Source: Phoronis ovalis
Taxonomy: Eukaryota; Phoronida; Phoronidae
Assembly: GCA_028565635.1 (NCBI GenBank)
Contig: JAOXYB010018683.1
Coordinates: forward strand, 1 to 18,170
DNA: 18,170 bases
Reading direction: 5' to 3'
Shown: in pieces, positions 1 to 8,756 of the stretch
Numbering within the stretch: the first letter of the stretch is position 1
Layout: the number at the start of each line of letters is the position of its first letter
Translations under genes and position numbers: made by a program
The notes under the pieces: generated by a model
The model's input: the letters and a program-made list of their open reading frames with translations, nothing else
Databases searched by the model: none
What the model was told of the DNA's origin: nothing

Positions 1-36
1 CTGCTGGAAAACTTAAAGAGATTATTCCCTGGTGTG
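1..36 (+). CDS. SMC1A: SMC1A exon (hinge, truncated at left edge)
   Basis: Twelve codons reading [12 protein letters not shown], matching the segment of SMC1 hinge just before the YGRL motif. It ends at donor GTAAGT (37) in phase 0. No acceptor is visible, so the exon starts outside the window. The following intron (37-508) is AT-rich and I recognise nothing in it. Confidence 0.93.
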
Positions 37-3000
37 GTAAGTATCCATGTTTTAGTTATAAATAAGAAAGGCACCAAAAAAAACAATGGAACGTGTGAAA
101 ATGTAAGAAATTAGACGTAATATATATAGATAGGATTAGTCGTTTTGTGTAGTGCACTTTTGTTTTGGTATGTAAGAAGTAACTGCGTGTATTATCTCAC
201 TAGGTGGCTCAAAATTATTAGCAAATACTGTCAATAGGAACCATAAACAAATATGCTTCATGCAAAACAAAGTAATATGCAACCAGTCGCATGTCAATGC
301 ATACAAGACATTATTTTGGCATGGAAATACAAACCGTCAACAATAAGTGATAAGTGGTATATAGTGAATTTCGAACACAGTAAAAAGACAGTTTTCACGG
401 TGGTTTGACTAACTAGGAGCTCCAGTACTATTGTTTTTTAACATCGTATAGATGCTGTTGCTACTGTTGATCATCACTGCTCAATCAAGAAAATCTTTTT
501 ACTTTCAGTATGGTCGTTTAATGGACATGTGTGAACCCAGCCATAAGCGCTATCAGATTGCTATTACTAAAGTCCTTGGCAAATATATGGATGCTATTGT
601 TTGTGATTCAGAGAAGACAGCTAAGGATTGTATTCAATATATGAAGGAACAACGTATAGAACCGGAGACATTTCTGCCACTTGATTATGTTGAAGTTAAA
701 CCTGTTAATGAGAAACTGAGGTTAGACATGTTTTTTGTACTCTAGATAAGTTTAGCAAAATAAATTGCTGCCTTTTGAACAGAAATTGTTGAGAATTACT
801 CATTCTTTAGGGAAAAATCCTGTTCAAAATGAGCATATTTTAAAGTGTAAAAATAGTAGGTTCATAAAATGTATAACATATGTACATGATCATGAACAAA
901 TAAAGTCAGATATGGCCTCAGTTTAGACAACTTGTAGATATTTTTCGTAGAACATGCAAGACTGTAAATTATCTTGTGACTTATGATCCTAATTTCATTT
1001 GTTTGGATCCTTTGAAATAATAATGTGGGTATGGCATTGCTTGTTCTCTGCCTAAGTAATGCATTATTCCTTTATCTTTTAGGGAAATTCGTGAACCTCG
1101 CAATGTGAAGTTGGTTGTTGATGTGATTCGGTATGACCCTCCTGCTGTGAAGAAAGCCTTGATCTTTGCATGTGGTAACTCTTTAGTATGTGAGACTGTA
1201 GAAGATGCGAGAATTGTAGCATTTGGTAAACAAGAACGACACAAGGTATTACAGTTTAATACTCCGCTAGCAGGTTGCATACAAAGATTTGATGGCAAGA
1301 AATCCAATGTTTTAAAATAAAGTTTTTTATTGTAATAACAACAGAGCCATTTCATATGATTGCTGCAGAGTCTAAACCTTCTATTATTTTTTGCAAAAGT
1401 CAAGCCAATGCCAATGGGGGAAATTTTGGTTGCATTCAAATTTTTTTGATAAAATTTGAAATGAGTTTTGAATTCTAAACAAACAAGCTAAACTGCATTC
1501 ACAACAGTTTGTAGAAATGTTTGCATAATGGTGGAAGGCTGTACCATTGTCTTTGTTTTACAGACTGTGGCCTTGGATGGAACATTGTTCCAGAAGTCTG
1601 GTGTCATCTCAGGAGGTGCTAGGTATGATGATTATTGTATAAGTAAATAAAATTAAATATTATGACTTCTCGTACATCTAGAAAATATTCCATTCATGTT
1701 TGAGTTGATGGAAAATATTGGTTTTTATCTATCCAGCTTTTTATGCTGTATTTAACTAATGTTGTAAGAAGTGAAGCAAATATGGCATGTCTCTCTTTTT
1801 TCTACAAAAAACATCCTGCAATTATACCAGGAAGTTAATAATTAGTACACAATTTAATACTGTCTGAACATATACTAGCTGGTATGTTAATTCTCTTACT
1901 ATGATACTCTTGTTTATTTCATGCAGTGATTTGAAAGCAAAAGCTCGACGTTGGGATGAGAAACAACTCAACCAGTTAAAACAGAGAAAAGAGAAACTGA
2001 CGGAAGACCTCAAGGAACAGATGAAGAAGAAGAGGAAAGAATCAGAACTAAACACCATTAGATCTCAGATAAAAGGCTTAGAAACCCGTCTCAAGTACTC
2101 CATCAATGATAGAGACTCTACTGTAAGTTATTTTTACAACTGGTCATGCTTGTATAAATCATCTGCTTGGATACTTCAGAATGCAATGAGCAACTGTTTC
2201 ACAATGTTTAGTTCTTAAACATTAATTTCCTGGATGAGGATGGAGTCTGTGATATTAATTGATAAATAAAGTAATTGATGTATTAACTATACATTTAAAC
2301 ATGAGAAATTTAAACTTGATATAATCTATCACTTCGTGCTCTGCCAAGAAAGATAATCTGGGAGAAGTGTTTTTTGATATATAACACATACAAATTCTTG
2401 AAAAAGAGAAGAGCATCTCCATTTTAAAATGGTTTTTAAAGGTAGCATTGTGTATTACGTTTTAACAAATCCGACTTACTGTTAAATACATGTATAAATA
2501 TTCACGATTTACATTATTTTAGGAGAATCGTCATATTGCTAATAACAAGAAAGAACTGGATGGCTTGAGGAAACGTCTGACCCATTTTGATGTAAGTAAA
2601 GCTGTTTGTTGATTATCTGTAACAAAATAAAAGCATTTCTGTATGACAGAGTGTATGGCCAAAAGAAAAAATAGTTTCATTTTTGATATGCTTGTCTACT
2701 TACCATATTGAGGACATTTCCCCAAAATCACGCAATTGAGTTTTATCTGCGAGGTATTTTGACTAATTCTGCCACTCAGTGCATCATATGTTTCCATCTT
2801 TTAACCAGGTGATTGTGATAATGTAATCCTGCTCATTATTCTTTATTTATTTTGAATCCCCCACTATAAAGTTGATTTGGGTTATACAATTTTATAATTT
2901 AATTTCCGTACTTTTCAGCCTCAAATTCGAGAAGTTGAAGATCGTATGGCAACTCGAGCACTAGAAATCAATGATTTGAAGGATAAGATGAACTCTGTGG

Positions 3001-6000
3001 AGGATGAAGTCTTCAGCGAATTTTGTCTTCAAATTGGAGTGGAAAACATCAGGTGAACTATAATTATGTAATACCATTTCTAACAAGGTGCTTGACTGTA
3101 ATCTTTCCTAAAGATTGAATTAACAGCCTCTTTGAAAGTAATTCAGTAGTTATCAAGGTAAAAATGTACTTCTCAAATTGTTTCTATTAGAGTTTTGAAA
3201 ATTTGTATTTAATGTTTTCTGGGTACTGGCTCTTGTATAAGTTTATGCTTGTTTACATGTATTTCATTGTTGGTTTAGGGAAAGTTGTGTACTTCATTTG
3301 TGAAAAAAAAATTCTTACTGGATTCATATGTTGCTGTATTCAGTGTGTGTCTGAATGGTAATGTATGGTAATTGGTACATGTACTGTTTACAGGCAATAT
3401 GAGGAGAGAGAGCTTCGTGTACAACAAGAAAGAGCCAAGAAGAGACTGGAATTTGAAAATCAGAAGAATCGGTTGGTCAACCAGTTAGAATTTGAGAAGT
3501 CTCGTGACACTCGTGCTAGTGTTAAGAAGTGGGAAAAAATCGTCAAAGAAGATGCCACTGAATTGGATAAACTGAAAAAAGAAGAAGCAAAGCAAATGGA
3601 GGTATCAGTATTTTTAAGTTGCTGACGTGATAGGACCATTTCTAAGTCTCATTCACCAGAGATATAATTAGATTTGTGGGCTATCTTACTATTTCATTTC
3701 TTGTTGTTCTCTGATTTAGCAGAAAATTATATAAATTTACTTGAATGTTTTGAAGTGGAGTAAGTACCATTTTTTACACAAAATATAGTGATTTATTTTG
3801 TAAGAATGCTGATTCCTGTATCCTCTTATTATTGAATTTGAAATCTGCAGTTGTAAAGGGTCTTATTGCTTGGTTTGTTGCACACCATTTTATTATCAAT
3901 CAATGGAAATATTGACAAAATTGAGGGCCTTGTTAGAATGGTTAAATTATTTGGAGAAACTTTAATTTCAAATGTTTTCATGGTTACCGAAATATTAATT
4001 TTTATTTTGTCATTAGGTGGTAGATGAAGAGATGAGGAATTCAGAACGTCTAAAACAGACTATGTTAACAATGAAATCTGAATCGACAGACAAAGAAAAC
4101 GAAGTTCAAGAGATTCGTAAACGTTTAGGCCTGCAGCAGAAGGAAATACAACTCGTGCAGAAATCCATTACATCCCTGGAGACAAAACTTGAACAAAAGA
4201 AAGCTGACCGACATAGTCTTCTCAAATCTTGTAAAGTAAGAACTGTATAGCAAAAGTGAACCTGGCATTTTGGCCATACCAAAAAGATAATTGTTCAATA
4301 GTCAGTCATTTTTTTGTTTTAGTGAGCAGAAGTCCAATGGGATGTCTTCTGGATATGGTATGGCCAAATTTTTTGAGTGTTAACAGACAAAAAAAAAATT
4401 ATTTTTTTTTGAAATGGTCACGCATTAAACAAGGATTCTCTGTGTGGTCTGGCCTTAGAATAGGTTGTAACTAGTTTTGAATTCCTTCTAATCTAATGTT
4501 GTACATGGGATGTCAAAACAGCTATTGAATTAGTGTTAAAAATATTTTCATAGACTACCTATTCTTCTCTATTCTTAACAGAGGTAAACATTGGTTCTGG
4601 TATTTTAATTTTGTTTTGTTGCTGAGCTGGCACTGGTAAATGAGCAAAAGTGTGATATGTGCTGCATTTAAGAAATATGTCAACTTTGCAATGATAGCTG
4701 ATATATACCTTACTGACTTGCTTTTTCAGATGGATGACATTCGGTTACCCATGATGCGTGGTACAATGGATGACATCAGCCAAGAAGGGGAAGGAATGAG
4801 CTCAAGTCAAGTAGAATCAAGTCAGGGGGAGTCAACAGGTATGTGCTTGTTAGTAACGGATATAAAGCACAGCAAATATGGAGAGAGAGGAATGATTTCT
4901 AATCAAGTAGAAACCACTTATGACAGTAACTTAACATGTACGAAATTGAAAACATAAGGATTGTCTACTTTATGTAATTTTTGGTTAAACCTTAGATATT
5001 ATCTTTTGCATCACAGACTGGCACTGACAATACCATCATTATATGGTGTATGAATGTATGTTCTGCTGTTGCTAGAATCATACTTGTTCTGTGCAATATT
5101 TCAATGTCGACTTGAAATATCTCACACAATCCAGCATTTTAGTTAAATTATCTTAAGTAATGTGTTATGGCTTGGTAGAAGTATTTTAAAATTAGTTTAT
5201 AGTTATGCCTATTATACATTTATATTGGACTTTATCTATATGTTTAGGTATTGACAGCATGAGCAGCCAGGGCGCTAAAGCAATCTATGAACGAGAAGCC
5301 AAGATAAGATTAGATTATGATGACCTAGGGGATGACTTAAAAGAGGTTTGACCAACTACATAAATTTATCGATTTTGAAAAGTATTACTATAATGTTGCA
5401 TTATAAATTATAATTATTTAAAGACAGCTTACTTTCCTGTGACTAAAAGAAGTATTGTTTGAAGTATTAAATCATAAAATTCTTTGTAATGTCATCATGA
5501 ATGTTAATTCTATGTAATATTCTATGTCATAAAAAATTATTTCATTAAGATTTTGACTTGAAATTTATGAAATACTATAAAATGCATAAAAATGTTTTGT
5601 CGTTATAATGTTTTTGTTCATGTTGGTTTATGTTTCAGCTTGATACACCAGAGGAAGTAAAAAAAGAGCTTGAGAAATTAACAAAAGCTGCAGCTGACAT
5701 GCAGGGTACAATACAAAGGATAAATGCCCCTAATATGAAAGCCATGGAAAAGTAAGTGAACTCCAGATTAAAAAACAATCAAACTGTCTGGCACTGTGTT
5801 ATCTTGTCAATAGAGCATTGAAACAGTGCAGTTGACTTATTTATTTAGTCTAATGGCTTTGAAGACATGAGGTAAATGTTGCTTCTGAACTTACTCGGTG
5901 TAACCAACTGGTGAAATCATGCTATTTAAATTCCGTCACAGATGAAAAAATTTTATGTCCTAAATTGTCGATTCTTTCCTTCATGTACTAATCCATAATG

Positions 6001-8131
6001 ATTTTAAATCTATGTTTTTTAAAAAAAGTATTATATCCATGAACATTCATCTTATTTTGAAGTCACTGATCTCCTATGTTTGTTATTTAGTAAAATGTTG
6101 ATAGTATATGCCTTCTGAATTCATCTTATTATGGCAGTGAATTGCGACCTTGTGCTACTGTGTAACATTTTTATAATTTGGACATAAAGCAAATTTATCA
6201 TTGCGCTTCTTTGAGCAGTTCAGAATAACCCACCAGGAATATTTCTGTCTTAGCTTGTAAGAGTAATTTGCATATCACAATCTAATTGATAAAACAGAAG
6301 TCATAACCTATGGGCTGGGCCATGAGCTAGGAGAGCAACAATAGGATCATTCATCTAGACTTTCACATTATGTTTTGTCACATATAGCTAAATGTATCAA
6401 TGAATCATGCTCAGTTAGGGGCATAGTACCACATACCACGATACCACAAGGTCGCCATTAGTTGGAAACGTAGTAAGTGCCCCACGATACCTGGAGCCAC
6501 TCGGCTTATTTTTAGTGCCATATGGTCACATATGTATACTAAAACCTTTCAGTTGTTTTTGATGAAAGCAGTGTGTTTGAAGTGTTAATGTCCTATACAT
6601 ATTTTGTTCTTCTAGATTAGATAATGTTCAAGAAAAACTTGTAGAAACCTCAGAAGAATTTGAACATGCAAGAAAACGTGCTAAAAAAGCAAAGGGTGCT
6701 TATGAAAAAATACGAAAAGAACGTTTTGATAGATTTAACCACTGTTTTGAGCATGTTTCTGAACAAATTGATGATATCTACAAGGTAAACCTACCATTGA
6801 CTATAAATTCTATTGTACTCATGCAGTATAGTTACAATATCCAACAACTGTTTTCACTTCCAAATGTGACATTGTTCCTTCAATCAGAATTTATATGTCG
6901 ACAACAGTCAAAGGAAATCATTAGCTCTAAAATTTTTTTTTTTTCAATTTCTGTAAAAATTATCTGTTATGATTTACATGGAGATTGTGCATGCTCTTTC
7001 AGAGTCTAGCCAAGAATCAGAGTGCACAAGCTTTCCTGGGACCAGAGAATCCGGAAGAGCCATATCTTGACGGGATTAACTACAACTGTGTCGCTCCTGG
7101 TAAACGATTCCGACCAATGGATAATTTATCTGGTGGTGAGAAAACAGTAGCTGCTTTAGCACTTTTGTTTGCTATTCACAGGTAAGAGTAATATTATCTC
7201 CGTGAATTTATATGTCTTCAAATGAACATTCATTCTGACATTTGAAAAGATGTTTATGGTTTAAGGAGAGAAATATATATATATTCTTCTTAGGGCTACA
7301 CAGAATTAGAAACATGTGGTTTCCTGGATGAAGTACCTTATTAAGCAAAATGTCACATTAATTATTGTAGTTATCAGCCTGCTCCATTTTTTGTTCTGGA
7401 TGAAATTGATGCAGCCCTTGACAACACAAATATTGGTAAAGTAGCCGCATACATTAAAGAGCAGTCGGAGGGCCACTTCCAGTGTATTGTTATCTCCTTA
7501 AAAGAAGAGTTCTACAACAAGTCAGATGCTCTTATTGGTATTTACCCAGAGGTACGCTTTAGTCGTCACTATGCATATCCTGAACTATTATAACTAAGTT
7601 AGTTAAAATTGTCCCAGGTATATCAACACTTAATTCTAATCGACTGACATAATCGAATTCTGGATGCCTTTCTTACCATCCTGACAACCAAAACTTTGAA
7701 TTGATTACCAGCTCTAATAGATTAAAAATTGTCAAAACTTTAACTGGAATGACTATCACTCTCAAATAAAGCAGTAAACACTTCTAGTAAAAGCATCATG
7801 CGATCTGTAGGGCATTACATATCTGCCATCTTCTGACTAGTTCTAAGTTGACTGCTGTCTTGATGCTGGATAGTTTTTGAATAATCATGAGTAAACCACT
7901 TTTCTGTTTTTGACTGCTCATCAACACTTAATTCTTTTAATAATACAGAAACAATGCTACTACACTTGGAATACGGGGTTATTTTGTGACACTTGTAGAT
8001 AATATTTCTATTTCTTTTTTCAGCAAGGAGACTGTATCATTAGTAAAGTTTTAACCGTGGACTTGACAGAGTATGCAGAAGAGGGATCTTCTCAGAGAGG
8101 ATCGAAGAGTCCAACTAAATCTGGAAGATAA
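1..8131 (+). CDS. SMC1A: SMC1A cohesin subunit, 3' part of gene (16 exons, 5'-truncated by window)
   Basis: This gene encodes the SMC1 ATPase of cohesin, which pairs with SMC3 at the hinge and with RAD21 at the head to hold sister chromatids and form loops in the nucleus. Coding join: 1-36, 509-720, 1083-1245, 1564-1622, 1927-2122, 2523-2591, 2919-3052, 3394-3601, 4017-4235, 4730-4838, 5248-5345, 5639-5751, 6616-6784, 7003-7181, 7371-7551, 8024-8131. It totals 2253 bases in one open frame (750 codons plus TAA), and every intron is GT-AG. In window numbering, the hinge is about codons 1-160, coiled coil 160-430, SQ-rich insertion 445-480, distal coil 480-590 and the head with LSGGEK (637-642) and VLDE (663-666). 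The match to animal SMC1A is near residue-for-residue in hinge and head. The N-terminal half with Walker A lies upstream of the window. SMC1B is less likely because invertebrates usually carry a single SMC1; this was not tested by search. Confidence 0.97.
509..720 (+). CDS. SMC1A: SMC1A exon, hinge core
   Basis: Acceptor TTTCAG ends at 508. The exon opens with [18 protein letters not shown] and ends KPVNEKLR with the last codon split (phase 2). It covers the conserved hinge dimerisation fold that contacts SMC3. The open frame upstream from 452 is intron read-through, not coding. The donor GTTAGA at 721 is weak but keeps frame with the next exon. Intron 721-1082 shows nothing recognisable. Confidence 0.95.
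1083..1245 (+). CDS. SMC1A: SMC1A exon, hinge
   Basis: Acceptor TTTTAG ends at 1082 and completes the split Arg codon. The exon reads on into [18 protein letters not shown] and ends ERHK at donor GTATTA. It continues the hinge, including the conserved [16 protein letters not shown] region. The following intron 1246-1563 stays open for some codons but aligns to nothing. Confidence 0.95.
1564..1622 (+). CDS. SMC1A: SMC1A exon, end of hinge
   Basis: A 59-bp exon encoding [19 protein letters not shown] plus a split Ser codon completed at 1927. The glycine-rich SGVISGGAS is a hallmark of SMC hinges and lies at the hinge:hinge contact. Intron 1623-1926 shows nothing recognisable. Confidence 0.95.
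1927..2122 (+). CDS. SMC1A: SMC1A exon, hinge exit into C-terminal coiled coil
   Basis: It opens (after the split Ser) with [12 protein letters not shown], the conserved exit from the hinge, and then becomes a Lys/Glu/Gln-rich heptad coiled coil. It ends at donor GTAAGT, phase 0. The antisense reading frame at 1822-2058 is a shadow of this exon. Intron 2123-2522 shows nothing recognisable. Confidence 0.95.
2523..2591 (+). CDS. SMC1A: SMC1A exon, coiled coil
   Basis: A 69-bp exon of 23 codons ([20 protein letters not shown] and on), too short to stand out as an ORF. It is supported by TTTTAG acceptor, GTAAGT donor, phase 0 at both ends and its place in the coil. Intron 2592-2918 shows nothing recognisable. 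Confidence 0.9.
2919..3052 (+). CDS. SMC1A: SMC1A exon, coiled coil
   Basis: Encodes [19 protein letters not shown] through [18 protein letters not shown], with a split Arg codon at the end. The VEDEVFxEFCxxIGVxNIR block is strongly conserved in animal SMC1. Donor GTGAAC at 3053. Intron 3053-3393 shows nothing recognisable. Confidence 0.94.
3394..3601 (+). CDS. SMC1A: SMC1A exon, coiled coil
   Basis: A 208-bp exon, charged throughout, with the conserved [14 protein letters not shown] segment. It ends KQME at donor GTATCA. The ATG at 3365 lies in the intron and is not a start. Intron 3602-4016 shows nothing recognisable. Confidence 0.94.
4017..4235 (+). CDS. SMC1A: SMC1A exon, coiled coil
   Basis: Seventy-three codons from [14 protein letters not shown] to [10 protein letters not shown]. 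The block [12 protein letters not shown] matches SMC1 closely. Acceptor ATTAG, donor GTAAGA. The following intron 4236-4729 holds a 13-bp inverted repeat (see 4269-4368) and A/T homopolymer runs. Confidence 0.95.
4269..4368 (+). repeat. Intronic inverted repeat (13-bp perfect arms)
   Basis: TTTGGCCATACCA at 4269-4281 recurs as its exact reverse complement TGGTATGGCCAAA at 4356-4368, with a 74-bp loop. The arms do not extend convincingly outward. It could be a small hairpin in the SMC1A pre-mRNA or the remnant of a short inverted-repeat element. Confidence 0.6.
4730..4838 (+). CDS. SMC1A: SMC1A exon, SQ-rich regulatory insertion
   Basis: Opens [19 protein letters not shown], the conserved post-coil motif, then carries SSSQ and SSQG. 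Together with the start of the next exon it forms a cluster of Ser-Gln sites where vertebrate SMC1A has its ATM/ATR sites (S957, S966 in human). The last base is phase 1 of a Gly codon. Intron 4839-5247 shows nothing recognisable. Confidence 0.95.
5248..5345 (+). CDS. SMC1A: SMC1A exon, end of SQ insertion and start of distal coil
   Basis: Completes the Gly codon, then [16 protein letters not shown] leads into the acidic [12 protein letters not shown] helix. Human SMC1A has a matching IDYGDLCEDLKD segment. Acceptor TTTAG, donor GTTTGA (weak). Intron 5346-5638 is very AT-rich. Confidence 0.93.
5639..5751 (+). CDS. SMC1A: SMC1A exon, distal coiled coil
   Basis: Encodes [16 protein letters not shown] through [12 protein letters not shown]. 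The [10 protein letters not shown] motif is essentially invariant in SMC1 and marks the coil near the head. The last Lys codon is split (AA|A). The next intron, 5752-6615, is the longest in this part of the gene (864 bp); it holds a GC-richer patch with a repeated word near 6436-6491 and otherwise nothing recognisable. Confidence 0.95.
6436..6491 (+). repeat. Short direct repeat in intronic GC-richer patch
   Basis: CCACGATACC occurs at 6436-6445 and again at 6482-6491, inside a stretch (about 6415-6500) that is visibly richer in G, C and CpG than the surrounding intron. It may be a degraded repeat element; no ends or target duplication could be defined. Confidence 0.35.
6616..6784 (+). CDS. 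SMC1A: SMC1A exon, coil to C-terminal head
   Basis: Encodes [20 protein letters not shown] through [20 protein letters not shown], ending IYK. The [10 protein letters not shown]...ID.IYK pattern is the entry helix of the SMC C-terminal head. Acceptor TTCTAG, donor GTAAAC, phase 0. Intron 6785-7002 is short with a 12-T run. Confidence 0.96.
7003..7181 (+). CDS. SMC1A: SMC1A exon, head with ABC signature motif
   Basis: Contains [20 protein letters not shown] and the ABC signature LSGGEK at 7126-7143 (window codons 637-642), which contacts ATP bound at the Walker A site of SMC3. This is the best conserved exon of the gene. The last codon is split (AG|T). The ATG at 6985 is in the intron and not a start. 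Confidence 0.98.
7371..7551 (+). CDS. SMC1A: SMC1A exon, head with Walker B and D-loop
   Basis: Carries Walker B as [13 protein letters not shown] (VLDE at 7393-7404; the Glu is the catalytic base) followed by the D-loop ALDNTN, then ISLKEEFY, the H-loop region. All catalytic residues expected in this half of the ATPase are intact. Donor GTACGC. Intron 7552-8023 shows nothing recognisable. Confidence 0.98.
8024..8131 (+). CDS. SMC1A: SMC1A terminal exon
   Basis: After a strong polypyrimidine tract and CAG, the exon reads [20 protein letters not shown] and ends in a Ser/Lys-rich tail with GSSQ and SPTK, stopping at TAA (8129-8131). The core to DLTEY is family-typical. The short basic tail is variable between species and offers one SQ site and one S-P-x-K (CDK-type) site. 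Confidence 0.96.
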   Translation, partial: QGDCIISKVLTVDLTEYAEEGSSQRGSKSPTKSGR

Positions 8132-8420
8132 AATTATGCATTAAAAATGGTCGTAATTGCATGTTAGATAGATTAATTAATGTCCAATTGTATTAGATAA
8201 GCTGTTACTGTTACAAAGTTCCTCTTTGTTAAACCTGCCTGATAGTTCAGTTGTAACAAGCTAGATTTATAAATCTAAAAGCTGTTAGTTGGGTGTAGTT
8301 GACATAATGTTGTATCCGAAAGTCCATGCTGAAAGTATAAAAATATCTGCTTAAAATCTATCTTGTATGTCATTTGCTTCTGTGCCTTTTTTCTAAAATA
8401 AAATTCTTGAACTATTAACG
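8132..8420 (+). other. SMC1A: SMC1A 3' untranslated region
   Basis: AT-rich sequence between the stop codon and the likely cleavage point, 10-25 bases past the AATAAA at 8397. It contains no ORF or structure I can support. The exact end is inferred from the signal position. Confidence 0.7.
8397..8402 (+). terminator. SMC1A: Polyadenylation signal AATAAA for SMC1A
   Basis: A canonical AATAAA 266 bases past the stop, followed by a T/G-containing stretch (TATGTCGTCTGTT) at about 8430-8442 that can serve as the downstream element. Only 264 bases separate it from the NISCH start codon. Confidence 0.75.
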
Positions 8421-8666
8421 AAAATAGTTATGTCGTCTGTTCATTTGCGTCCATGTCTAAAGCGGCAAAAATTGCGAACACAAATTGCTTGTGGCTGGGC
8501 CAGGGTTAAAAGTGTGTTGCAAAGGTAATTGTTTCCCCTGAAGGAATATGTACATGTTGGTGCCATCTGGTGTGTAACAATAATAAAAATGGCGCCTTTT
8601 CGAGGAGTTGAGAGACTATTTAGATAAAAATTAGATCCCTTATTGGTAAACGATGGTGAAAATACA
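8419..8666 (+). promoter_or_regulatory. NISCH: Probable NISCH promoter and 5' leader (CpG-enriched spacer)
   Basis: About fourteen CpG dinucleotides fall between 8419 and 8772, against roughly zero to one per 100 bases in most introns. This suggests an unmethylated promoter covering the start of NISCH. No convincing TATA box is seen. AAAATGGCGCC at 8586-8596 resembles a YY1-type element with one mismatch. Two upstream ATGs (8589 and 8653) would form short upstream ORFs if transcribed. The transcription start is unknown. Confidence 0.5.
8589..8627 (+). CDS. Possible upstream ORF (12 codons)
   Basis: ATGGCGCCT starts a 12-codon frame (MAPFRGVERLFR) ending in TAA at 8625-8627. The context AAAAATGG has purine at -3 and G at +4, a better initiation context than many true starts. 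It is in frame with NISCH, so the TAA prevents an N-terminal extension. It matters only if transcription starts upstream of 8589. Confidence 0.3.
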   Translation: MAPFRGVERLFR

Positions 8667-8718
8667 ATGGCACATTTTCGCAAAGATCACGAAAGGTTTG
8701 ATGCGTCGAAAATTGTGA
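8653..8718 (+). CDS. Possible upstream ORF overlapping the NISCH start
   Basis: ATG at 8653 opens a 21-codon frame ([15 protein letters not shown]...) that ends at TGA 8716-8718, beyond the NISCH ATG at 8667 and in another frame. If the leader includes it, ribosomes using it would bypass the main start. The context CGATGG has G at +4. Confidence 0.3.
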   Translation: MVKIQWHIFAKITKGLMRRKL

Positions 8719-8756
8719 ATATAATAGGTTGGGAGACGGTAGAGGAGAATTATACA
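8667..8756 (+). CDS. NISCH: NISCH exon 1 (start codon)
   Basis: Thirty codons, [20 protein letters not shown] and on to ENYT, ending at donor GTAAGT (8757) in phase 0. The final residues join exon 2 to give [11 protein letters not shown], matching YTVYIIQVTDG of vertebrate nischarin, the first strand of PX. Context ACAATGG has A at -3 and G at +4. Intron 1 (8757-9478) has no recognisable content; the antisense frame at 9293-9529 is a shadow. Confidence 0.88.

Noticed and set aside
452-508. ATG at 452 and its hydrophobic N-terminus (signal-peptide-like)
   Set aside because: It is intron sequence read through the acceptor; the SMC1 homology begins exactly at 509.
981-1439. 152-codon ORF on the - strand
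   Set aside because: It lies antisense across an SMC1A exon and flanking introns, has no recognisable domain, and its openness is explained by AT-rich composition and the exon beneath it.
4256-4474. 72-codon ORF in an SMC1A intron
   Set aside because: It spans homopolymer runs and the inverted repeat, lacks family similarity, and falls between well-supported exons.
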